DNA of 64,000 nt, taken from Phycisphaerae bacterium. Its GTDB lineage: Bacteria; Planctomycetota; Phycisphaerae; UBA1845; Fen-1342. Position numbers and translations under genes: made by a program. Positions 1 through 6,821 of the stretch are shown here, piece after piece; the first letter of the stretch is position 1, and each line of letters starts with the position of its first letter. The notes below the pieces were generated by a model that searched no databases, was not told the DNA's origin, and worked only from the letters and a program-made list of their open reading frames with translations. The stretch covers positions 305,459 through 369,458 of the forward strand of contig JAGNKU010000004.1 of assembly GCA_017999985.1 (NCBI GenBank), written 5' to 3'.

Positions 1-216
1 CAATTCCTCGAGCGGCCGAGAGACGGCGCCGCAGATCAACACGTTCACGCCGTATTGCGACAGCTCGGCGGCGCGTCGGGCGATATCCTGCGAATGCAGG
101 GGAACCGTCTGACGACGCACTTCGCGCGCCGCGTCGAGTTCGACGAGCACGACGGTCTGCGCCACGTCGAACACGGGCGAGACGCGGTCCGCGAGCACGG
201 GGATCGCAACGTACAT
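1..216 (-). CDS. NifX/NafY-type dinitrogenase iron-molybdenum cofactor domain protein, 3' end cut by window edge
   Basis: Seventy-two codons are visible and the frame runs off the left edge. The N-terminus reads MYVAIPVLADRVSPVFDVAQ, the hallmark start of the NifX/NifB C-terminal/MTH1175-like family, a small RNase H-like fold that binds iron-sulfur or FeMo-type clusters. In anaerobes these proteins are also found outside nitrogen fixation, for example in Orp (orange protein) clusters of sulfate reducers that are controlled by a sigma54 activator. The ATG at 216 fits the family start exactly; no strong ribosome-binding site precedes it. No nif structural gene is visible, so a nitrogenase role is not supported. 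The divergent TrmO-like gene and the nearby sigma54 activator argue for an Orp-like cluster continuing to the left. Confidence 0.8.
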   Translation of the reverse strand, partial: MYVAIPVLADRVSPVFDVAQTVVLVELDAAREVRRQTVPLHSQDIARRAAELSQYGVNVLICGAVSRPLEEL

Positions 217-230
217 GACAACCGATACAT

Positions 231-245
231 GCACGGCGCGTACCA
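231..245 (-). promoter_or_regulatory. Candidate sigma54 (-24/-12) promoter
   Basis: Read on the minus strand, TGGTACG-N5-TGC places GG and GC ten bases apart as sigma54 requires. A sigma54 activator gene lies 0.9 kb away. The predicted start of transcription (about 219) is only a few bases before the ATG at 216, which would make the mRNA almost leaderless. Chance matches are common in such GC-rich DNA. Confidence 0.3.
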
Positions 246-270
246 GCACGCGGACTGGCACCGATGAATG

Positions 271-382
271 TGCATAATGCATTGCCAAAAAATTATTTAC
301 AGCTTTCCTCCGGGCAGGCTCCGAAGTTTCATAGCATTGCATTATGCAATCCCATTTTCCTGCGCACATTGCAGAATGCAAT
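271..382. promoter_or_regulatory. Three palindromic operator-like sites (ATTGCATnATGCAAT)
   Basis: Palindromes sit at 271-281 (TGCATAATGCA), 336-350 (ATTGCATTATGCAAT, perfect arms) and 368-382 (ATTGCAGAATGCAAT). They are AT-rich islands in a GC-rich interval between the divergent NifX-like and TrmO-like genes. The centres of the second and third sites are 32 bases apart, about three helical turns, so a bound protein would face the same side. Multiple upstream dyads are typical enhancer sites for sigma54 activators, and the activator encoded at 1082-2545 is the natural candidate. Binding is inference. Confidence 0.6.
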
Positions 383-529
383 TCCCACCGTTCGTGGGGC
401 CGGCGTGCGTGCATCGCGCTCGGACCCGATCTGGAAGCCGCCCAGTCGCCTCAGTATGCTGCACAGATCAGTGCGCTCGCGGCCCGGTGGCCTGGTGGAT
501 CGCCGCAGTCCCGCGGTTGGAGATTCGAC

Positions 530-1039
530 ATGGCTGAGCAGCGCGACGCCGCCGGAGGACTGACCCTCCACGCCATCGGCGTCATCCATAGTCCGCATGT
601 GCGTCCCGAGCAGACGCCGATCCAGCCGGTCTTTGCGGAAGGTGTCCAAGGCTGGGCCGAGCTTTTGCCGGAATACGCCGCGGGCCTTGAGGATCTGGAG
701 GGCTTCTCCCACCTCTGGTTGGTTTACTGGTTCCACCAGGCCGGCCCGGCGCGCCTGACCGTGCAGCCGTTCCTCCAGGATGCCACGCACGGCGTATTTG
801 CCACCCGGGCCCCGACGCGGCCCAATCCCATCGGCTTGAGCTTGGTCCGCCTGGTTCGCCGCGCGGACTGTGTTCTACACATCGAGGACGTCGACATCCT
901 CGACGGCACGCCGCTGCTCGATATCAAGCCCTATGTGCCCCGCTTCGATTACCGCGCCGATGCACGCACTGGCTGGCTGGAGGCGGTCGACGATCAGACG
1001 GCCCGCGTGCGCGGGCGCAGTCAGCTCCCCGCTGAGTGA
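530..1039 (+). CDS. TrmO/TsaA-like tRNA (N6-threonylcarbamoyladenosine) methyltransferase family protein
   Basis: The 169-residue product belongs to the UPF0066/TsaA (VirR-like) family. Visible hallmarks are the opening IGVIHSPH, the FSHLWLVYWFH segment, RAPTRPNPIGLS (the conserved RxPxRPNPIG block that binds S-adenosylmethionine) and the later GTPLLDIKPYVP and FDYR motifs. Characterised members (E. coli TrmO) methylate t6A37 in tRNA-Thr, but in anaerobes TsaA-like genes often lie in metal-cofactor clusters beside NifX-like genes, as here. The ATG at 530 is preceded by GGAG at 518-521; the open frame extends upstream without similarity. The gene is divergent from the NifX-like gene and shares its dyad-bearing upstream region. 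Confidence 0.8.
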   Translation: MAEQRDAAGGLTLHAIGVIHSPHVRPEQTPIQPVFAEGVQGWAELLPEYAAGLEDLEGFSHLWLVYWFHQAGPARLTVQPFLQDATHGVFATRAPTRPNPIGLSLVRLVRRADCVLHIEDVDILDGTPLLDIKPYVPRFDYRADARTGWLEAVDDQTARVRGRSQLPAE

Positions 1040-1081
1040 GTTCGACGAGACAGCCGCCCGGTGCGTCGCGCGCGGGATTTG

Positions 1082-2545
1082 TCAGCCACCTCGCGCACGG
1101 CGTGATCGCGGCCCGGGCCCCGCGGAGTCCTGGACGCCGAGCTTCTGGAGCTTGCGAAACAGCGTGCTGGCATTGATGCCCAGCTCCCGCGCGGCGGCGG
1201 CCCGGTTGCCGTCGTGGCGCTGCAGCGCATCGTGGATGTGGATGGCTTCCAGCTCAGCCAGCGTGAGGGCCGTCTTCAGGCGGCGCGGCACTTTGCCGAC
1301 CGCAACCTGCAGCGCCGCCGGCAGGCACTGCGGCTCGATCAGCCCGCCACGACACAACACGAACGCGTGCTCGATGATGTTCTCCAGCTCGCGCACATTG
1401 CCGGGGTAATCGTGGGCCATCAGAATCGCCAGGGCCGCATCCGAGACCCCCACAATGTCCTTGTTCTGCACGCGGTTGAAGCGCGTGATGAAGCGCTCGA
1501 TGAGCAGCGGGATGTCCTCCCGGCGTTCCCGCAGCGGCGGCAAACGGAGGCGGACGACATTGAGGCGATAGTACAGGTCGTCCCGGAACTTCCCGCCGCG
1601 CACCAGCTCGTCCAGGTCACGATGCGTTGCCGCCACGACACGTACGTCAACTTGGACCGGCTCGACCGACCCGAGTGGCTCGTAGACGCGCTCCTGGAGC
1701 ACGCGCAGGAGTCGTGTCTGCATGGCCGGAGAAACGTCTCCAATTTCGTCCAGAAAGAGCGTGCCGCGATCGGCAACCGCCAGCCGCCCCGGCTTGTCCC
1801 GTTTCGCATCCGTGAAAGCCCCCGCCTTGTAGCCAAACAGCTCGGATTCCAACAGCGTGTCGGGCAACGCGCCGCAATTCAGGGCGACAAAGCGGCGCTG
1901 GCTGCGCGGCGAAAGATTGTGAATCGCGCGGGCGACGAGTTCCTTGCCCGTGCCGCTCTCACCCTCGATCAACACCGTGCTGACGCTGTCGGCCACCTGC
2001 GGCAACAACTCGAAGAGCCGCTGCATCGCCGCGCTGCGCCCCACGAGGTCGGCGAACGTGTAGCGCCCCTCCAGCTCCTTGCGCAGTTCCTCAACCTGGC
2101 TCAGGTCGCGGAAAGTCTCCACGCCGCCGATCACACGCCCGCGCTCGTCCTTCAGCACGGCGGTCGAGACGCTGATCGGAATCCGCTCGCCGTCCGCTCT
2201 CAGGATGTAAACGGCCTTGTTCACCACCTGCCGGCCGGTCCGGTGCGTGCCCTTCAGCGCGCATTCAGTTTCGCAGATGCTCGCCCGGAAAACGTCGCAA
2301 CAATGCCGGCCCAGCGCCTCCGCGCGCGTCACGCCGGTGATCCGCTCGGCCGCCGCGTTGAACGACGTGATCCGCCAGTCCAGGTCGACGGTGAACACGC
2401 CGTCCGCGATGGAGTCGAGGATGACCTGGTACGTGTTCGCGCGGGTCGCCGACTTCATTCGCTTCTTGGCAGCAGGCATACCTTGGCACTCGCGGGGAGC
2501 ACCCGACCGTCGCATCCGCTCCCCGGTTTCCCGGGCGCTGTTCAT
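1082..2545 (-). CDS. PAS domain-containing sigma54-dependent Fis-family response activator
   Basis: This is a bacterial enhancer-binding protein of 487 residues. In order it has a PAS domain (about 35-155, including NAAAERITGV and the GGVETFRDL exit), an AAA+ domain (about 165-395) and a Fis-type helix-turn-helix (NRAAAARELGINASTLFRKL, about 447-466). Walker A is GESGTGKE, Walker B is GTLFLDEIGD, and arginine fingers lie in the LRERREDIPLL region. The sigma54-contacting loop reads GAFTDA rather than the canonical GAFTGA. There is no receiver domain, so the signal is probably sensed by the PAS domain; it holds a short Cys pair region (CCDVFRASICETEC). The first Met has a poor ribosome-binding site and starts at 2515, 2479 or 2458 are possible. 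It probably controls the adjacent NifX/TrmO region. Confidence 0.88.
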   Translation of the reverse strand: MNSARETGERMRRSGAPRECQGMPAAKKRMKSATRANTYQVILDSIADGVFTVDLDWRITSFNAAAERITGVTRAEALGRHCCDVFRASICETECALKGTHRTGRQVVNKAVYILRADGERIPISVSTAVLKDERGRVIGGVETFRDLSQVEELRKELEGRYTFADLVGRSAAMQRLFELLPQVADSVSTVLIEGESGTGKELVARAIHNLSPRSQRRFVALNCGALPDTLLESELFGYKAGAFTDAKRDKPGRLAVADRGTLFLDEIGDVSPAMQTRLLRVLQERVYEPLGSVEPVQVDVRVVAATHRDLDELVRGGKFRDDLYYRLNVVRLRLPPLRERREDIPLLIERFITRFNRVQNKDIVGVSDAALAILMAHDYPGNVRELENIIEHAFVLCRGGLIEPQCLPAALQVAVGKVPRRLKTALTLAELEAIHIHDALQRHDGNRAAAARELGINASTLFRKLQKLGVQDSAGPGPRSRRARGG

Positions 2546-2554
2546 CCTGAGATT

Positions 2555-2965
2555 CTACGCGAACGTGCGGGCACGAACGACCCGGAACCTGCCAGACGGC
2601 GACGGCGAATGTTGCGAAGATTCGAACAACGGCTTGCCGAGGGGCCGGTTCCACTGGGCCAGGCGCTCGCCGTCAACACCGATGGCAGCGTCCGTCGGGG
2701 TCTCGAGCACCACTTGCGTGGCGCGTGTGTCGCGGACGACCGGCTGGTCCGTGGCCCCACGGCTGGCCGGCAGCTTCACGGTGAAGCTCGATCCGGCACC
2801 GGCGCGTCTCACCACGCCGATGCGAGCGCCGACCTGCTCGACGACCGCGCGCACAATCGACCGCCGCAGTCCCGTGCCTGGAATTCGAGGCGTGATCACT
2901 GTCGCACCTCGCCAAAACGCATCACCGATCGGTGCGGAGACGGTGTTCCGTCCGCCGACCGCCAC
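2555..2965 (-). pseudogene. Histidine kinase remnant (ATPase C-terminal tail)
   Basis: Within this 136-codon frame only residues about 29-68 (2762-2878) are recognisable. GTGLRRSIVRAVVEQVGARI followed by GSSFTVKLPAS corresponds to the G2 box and last strand of sensor kinase ATPase domains (usually GTGLGLSIV...GSTFTVxLP). The GLGLS core has decayed to GLRRS, and no H-box, N-box or G1 box is present. The rest of the frame has no similarity I can name. It lies immediately upstream of the sigma54 activator on the same strand, so it is plausibly the relic of a sensor kinase once in that locus. Confidence 0.55.
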
Positions 2966-3001
2966 AGACTCGGGTCGATTCCGATCGGGCGGCGCTGAGT
3001 T

Positions 3002-4948
3002 TCATGTCGTAGGGTCGACTCTCAAGGGCAACGTGAGCACGGGGGGCACAACGGCATCGACAGCGCTGGTCACTGCTGGGCCCGCCCGGTCGCCCAACCT
3101 GGGGCGCGTCCGCTGTAGCGCCGCATCTTCCGGCCGCAACTCGCTTTCGACGGCCAGAAGCGGCAGCGCGTGGTCGGCGGGCCGCCCGTCGACCGCGCGC
3201 ATCGGAACTGCGCTGGCCGGAGCAGTCACCTGCCGGCGGATGTCGCCGCGCAGCAGTCTCATTGCCCAACCCAAGGTGCGCCGGACGGTGCGCGACAGCC
3301 CCCACATGCCGATGAGTTGCACGAATGCGTCGGCGAAGTACAGCTTGCTCTTCGGCCGCACGACGGCGAGCAGGAACCGCAGCGGGTTATAGAAATACAG
3401 GTACACGGCCATGATGTTGAGTTGCTTGCGCCACGGCTGCCGGTGTTCCGACGCGACGACGTAGTTGGCATCCAGCATGTAGGGCTCGACGGGCCGGCCG
3501 CCGGCACTGGCGTAAACGCGCCCGGCACGATACGCACCTTCGTAGAATCGCGAACCGGTGGCCGGTGTCATCATCAACACTTGCAGGCTGATGGCGCCGG
3601 CCTTGCGGAGCAACCGAGCCTGGTTCAGCAGCCCGTACTCGCCACGCCGGGTGAACAGCGGCTGCTGGTCGTGGTGCATCATCATGGGCATCGGGCAGAT
3701 ACCGTGTCGCCGCAGCAGGCGAAATGCCTCGGTGGTCTTGTCCACGCTCTGGCCCTTGTTGACCAGCGTGGCGGTCATGTCCTCGACGCCCAGCCACAGG
3801 GCCCGCACACCGGCGGTCCGCACGGTCGGCAAATGGTCGCGGAGTTGAAGCGTGTCGTGGACCGTCACTTCGGTGCCCCAACGCAACTTCTTCCGAATGG
3901 GCACGCCATCGATTTCCGTCCGCGCCAACGTCTCGACGATGTCGAGAGTGCGCTGCTTGTGATTGAAGAAGTTGTCATCGGCGCCGAAAAAGTACCGAAG
4001 CCCGTACTCGCGATGCAGTCGCGCGAATTCATCGGCCACGCGCGCGCCGCTTTTCACCCGGTGCTGCCGCTGGTTGTACGCGGGGATCGGGCAATAAGGG
4101 CAATTGAACTTACAGCCAAACGTGAGGACCAGCGAGGCAATCGGGCTGTGGCGACGCACCTGTTCGGGCGCGAGTGCTCGGGACTGCAACGTGGTTCGCC
4201 GGCTCGGCGGTTCGAGCAGCCGAAACCCGATCGCAGGATGGGGCAGCTCATCGAGATTGCCCACGAGCCGCTGGATGCCGGTATCGACCAGTTCCTCCGG
4301 CACGCCGGTCGGACCGGTCCGGGCGTAGACGAGCCCCGGGATGTCGTCGAGCAGCCCGGCGTCCCGCGCGCGCAGGAAGCTGGCGCGGAGCGGCTCATCG
4401 CGGCCACGCAGGGTCAGCAGCCGCTCCAGCAGACTGAGCAAGACGTACTCTTCGCCGGTTACGGCCACATCGGCGCCCCAGGGATCGTGCGCGTCCGCGC
4501 TGAACACGTCCCACGGCTCGTAAACCGTCTTCGGGCCGCCAGCGATAATCAACGGCCGGTGCGCCGCATCGATGCGGCCGGCAGCGCGGATCAGCGCGTG
4601 GCAAGCCGCAGTATGGATCTGCATGCTGGAGACCAGGAACAGATCCGGCCGGCGCCCGTCGAGGCGCATCTCCGCCGGATGGAAATTCGGGTTCCACTGC
4701 TGGAGAACGATGCGCGTCTTCGGGAAGCCGGCCGCGACCAGGGCCGATCCGATCGCCCGCGCGCCGGCCGGCGCCATGCGCGTATCGGCATAGATGAACG
4801 GTAACATGCGCGTACGATGATCGAACGCGCACGCCACGACCGAGACCAAATCCTGATGACGGGCCAGCCCCCGCAGCCGGTCGCACACCACCGCCAGCGC
4901 ACCCGGGGGGAGCAGTTCATCACCACGGGCACGGCGGGGAAGTTCCAT
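3002..4948 (-). CDS. Radical SAM protein with cobalamin-binding-like N-terminal domain
   Basis: The product has 648 residues. An N-terminal region of about 200 residues looks like the B12-binding fold of class B radical SAM enzymes (PDLFLVSSMQIH, LIIAGGPKTVYEP), although the DxHxxG cobalamin motif is not evident. The radical SAM core has the cluster motif CKFNCPYCPI, later DDNFFN and GVEDM. The C-terminal part contains a hydrophobic AVYLYFYNPLRFLLAVV segment and a low-complexity Ala/Arg/Pro tail of about 90 residues. The start at 4948 is chosen because GGAAAG precedes it at good spacing and similarity begins there. The substrate cannot be told; such enzymes methylate or rearrange lipids, hopanoids, peptides or cofactors. 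It lies apart from the activator gene by the kinase remnant. Confidence 0.8.
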   Translation of the reverse strand: MELPRRARGDELLPPGALAVVCDRLRGLARHQDLVSVVACAFDHRTRMLPFIYADTRMAPAGARAIGSALVAAGFPKTRIVLQQWNPNFHPAEMRLDGRRPDLFLVSSMQIHTAACHALIRAAGRIDAAHRPLIIAGGPKTVYEPWDVFSADAHDPWGADVAVTGEEYVLLSLLERLLTLRGRDEPLRASFLRARDAGLLDDIPGLVYARTGPTGVPEELVDTGIQRLVGNLDELPHPAIGFRLLEPPSRRTTLQSRALAPEQVRRHSPIASLVLTFGCKFNCPYCPIPAYNQRQHRVKSGARVADEFARLHREYGLRYFFGADDNFFNHKQRTLDIVETLARTEIDGVPIRKKLRWGTEVTVHDTLQLRDHLPTVRTAGVRALWLGVEDMTATLVNKGQSVDKTTEAFRLLRRHGICPMPMMMHHDQQPLFTRRGEYGLLNQARLLRKAGAISLQVLMMTPATGSRFYEGAYRAGRVYASAGGRPVEPYMLDANYVVASEHRQPWRKQLNIMAVYLYFYNPLRFLLAVVRPKSKLYFADAFVQLIGMWGLSRTVRRTLGWAMRLLRGDIRRQVTAPASAVPMRAVDGRPADHALPLLAVESELRPEDAALQRTRPRLGDRAGPAVTSAVDAVVPPVLTLPLRVDPTT

Positions 4949-5436
4949 GTCTGCCTTTCCGCGGCGCTCCGCGGTCCAACCGCCGTCTGGGCAAAGTGGC
5001 CCGCGGAGATCCTGTGACGCACTTCGCAGCCTCGCAGCGCGCATGTCCTCAGGCCGCGCGACCAAGCCCGTTAGGATTCTATGCCCGCCAAGCCCGGTCG
5101 TCGACGGCGCAGCGCGGTGCGCTTCGCGCTGGCGGTTGTGCGGCGGCTGATGACCTCGAAGCTTTGTCGCGGAACAGCGAAGGCTGGGCGAGCGCGAACA
5201 ACACGCGCTCCTGGTGGCGGCACGGGCTACAGTTTGTGCTGCGCCGGCCATGCGGGGAGATCGTGCGTGGAGCCGGGCGGCGGGCAGCGGCGCTGGCCTG
5301 GGAGCGGGAGAATCTCGGGCCGCTCGGTGACGCATGCAACGAGCGGCGTTGACCCGCCTGGCTACTTGCAGTCGGCGCGGTCGGCCGCGAATTACAGGGG
5401 GGCCTTCTACTTTTCGGCCAGTCTCGCCGACTCGGC
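4949..5436. other. Gene-free stretch upstream of the radical SAM gene
   Basis: I see no convincing gene in these 488 bases. Open frames exist on both strands but are rich in Arg, Ala and Pro, as expected from out-of-frame GC-rich DNA, and none has a recognisable motif. The right end runs into a transposase remnant, so part of this may be decayed mobile DNA. Confidence 0.5.
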
Positions 5437-5712
5437 CTACTCACGTGATGCCTGGCGCGGACGACCAAGCGGGTGCAGCGCGCTCTCCAGGCCCAACGCC
5501 GCCGCTGTGCGGACGCGCCACGCCGACGTGCCGAACGGGGCCCCACGCACTACGCTCTGCCGCACCGCGACCAACTCCGCATCCGTCTCCGGCCGGTTCA
5601 CGCGCGCCGTCCAGTTCCGCGACAGCGCCACCGGCGACGCCGTAAGCAGCGTACTCCGCTGACGCCGCAACGCCAGGCTGGACCACGGCCAGTCCTCCGC
5701 CCGCCGGCACAG
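5437..5712 (-). pseudogene. REP-associated tyrosine (Y1) transposase, C-terminal fragment
   Basis: Reading leftward from about 5712, the frame gives GLCRRAEDWPWSSL, then NWTARVNRPETDAELVAVRQ, RGAPFGTSAW and LGLESALHPLGRPRQ before a stop. This is the typical tail of REP-associated transposases (RAYT, IS200/IS605-like Y1 family), whose domain ends in RAEDWPWSS, PFG..W and RGRPRK. The catalytic HUH and Tyr part is absent: similarity stops abruptly at about 5712, where an IS4 fragment on the other strand begins. It is a dead remnant truncated by that junction. Confidence 0.7.
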
Positions 5713-5717
5713 ACCGT

Positions 5718-6111
5718 CATCTATCAGTTGAAATGCCGCCAGCGCTGGCAGGTGGAGACCAACCTGCGGCACCTGAAGCAGACGCTCGGCCTAGCCGTGC
5801 TCAAAAGCGAGACCGTGGCCGGCGTGGAGAAGGAAATCCTGGGCTTCGCGCTGCTGCACAACTTGGTGCAGAGCGCCATGGCCGCGGCCCGGCAGGGCGT
5901 GGCTCGTGAGCGGATCAGCTTCGTGGACGCGTTGCGGCACCTGCGCTGGCCGCTCGTGGCGACCGCGCCGCCGGAGCTGTGGGTCAATCCGTTGCGGCCC
6001 GACCGGTACGAGCCGCGCGTCCGCAAACGCCGCCCGCTCGAATACCCCTTGATGAAACAACCTCGCGCCACGCTGCGGAAAACCCTGCGAAAAAAGCCTA
6101 ATGCCGCTTAA
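5718..6111 (+). pseudogene. IS4-family transposase, C-terminal fragment
   Basis: From about 5718 the plus-strand frame reads VIYQLKCRQRWQVETNLRHL, continues KQTLGLAVLKSETVAGVEKE and ends in a basic tail. It is the YREK region of IS4 DDE transposases (Y-x2-R-x3-E-x6-K), carrying the last catalytic Glu, but the Tyr is replaced by Cys. The first two catalytic Asp and the N-terminal two thirds are missing; upstream in-frame residues are low-complexity and unrelated. It abuts the REP-associated transposase tail, so one element inserted into or recombined with the other and both then decayed. Confidence 0.75.
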
Positions 6112-6140
6112 GTTAATGCCATTCTAGAATGTCCCCTTTA

Positions 6141-6626
6141 TCAATCATTAGCGGGCATGGCAGTCCCACATTCTGGGCAGACTCCTGACGTGTTGCCCGT
6201 TAGGTCGTATCCGCAACTTCGACACCGTCCGGCAAGCCGTGCGCGGCGCGCGCGGCTTCGCCGGACCAGCACGAATGGCAGGATACCTGCCAAAATGAAA
6301 GGAATCCAAAGCGGAATCACGGTCTCAACGATGTTACAGCCCATAGTGCGCCGGGGCCACAGCACGCGGTGCCATACTGTTTGGACCGAAGCATAGCAGG
6401 GTCCTCGCCCGACCGAAAACCACGGTGACCAGAACCCCTCATCCACGTTGATGAGATACGGCTGCGGAGCTGGCGAGATGAATGTAATCGCGCCATTGAT
6501 GATGACGATGCCAGATAAGTTCCCCAAGCTCCATACGATGTGTCCCACAAAGCTGTAGCCTAACAGAAGACATGTTGCCAGGAAGAACCCTATGCTGGTA
6601 TTACGAATGACGCTTCCCCGACACAC
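6141..6626 (-). CDS. Membrane protein with C-terminal zinc ribbon
   Basis: The 161-residue product has a hydrophobic segment near residues 10-35, a second near 110-128 (LWIPFILAGILPFVLV), a basic stretch, and a C-terminal zinc ribbon (CRSCGYDLTGNTSGVCPECG). That ribbon ending is widespread in planctomycete membrane proteins of unknown role. The segment between the two membrane spans is predicted to face outward and is rich in Trp and Pro. It follows the Rhs-type gene on the same strand after 195 bases, so it could be the partner of that protein's variable tail, although the ribbon family is too common to argue this strongly. Base composition is lower in GC than the neighbours. Confidence 0.7.
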   Translation of the reverse strand: MCRGSVIRNTSIGFFLATCLLLGYSFVGHIVWSLGNLSGIVIINGAITFISPAPQPYLINVDEGFWSPWFSVGRGPCYASVQTVWHRVLWPRRTMGCNIVETVIPLWIPFILAGILPFVLVRRSRARRARLAGRCRSCGYDLTGNTSGVCPECGTAMPAND

Positions 6627-6821
6627 ATCTTATTCCTTCAGGCAAACACAATCTCCAGCTCACCACGCCGGTCGCACATAGAAGACAATGACTCTGAGAG
6701 TCCGTCTGGCAAAAGCGCTGCATGCGAATACAACCGAGTACCTACGGTGAATTCGCTCCGAATTAGCCACTCTGCTGCGAAACACGATCTCGCACTCGGG
6801 CAGGCCTTCGGATGTCACTTG

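Noticed and set aside
1..216. Nitrogenase gene cluster
   Set aside because: A NifX-like domain alone does not indicate nitrogen fixation; no nifHDK, nifB or nifEN is in the window.
256..273. TGGCAC on the plus strand as a sigma54 promoter of the TrmO-like gene
   Set aside because: The -24 half is perfect, but the GC of the -12 half is not at the required ten-base spacing.
1214..2998. 594-codon plus-strand frame across the sigma54 activator
   Set aside because: Composition is low in hydrophobic core residues and it mirrors the activator gene on the other strand.
3170..4804. 544-codon plus-strand frame opposite the radical SAM gene
   Set aside because: Antisense shadow; no motif, while the minus frame carries the full radical SAM signature.
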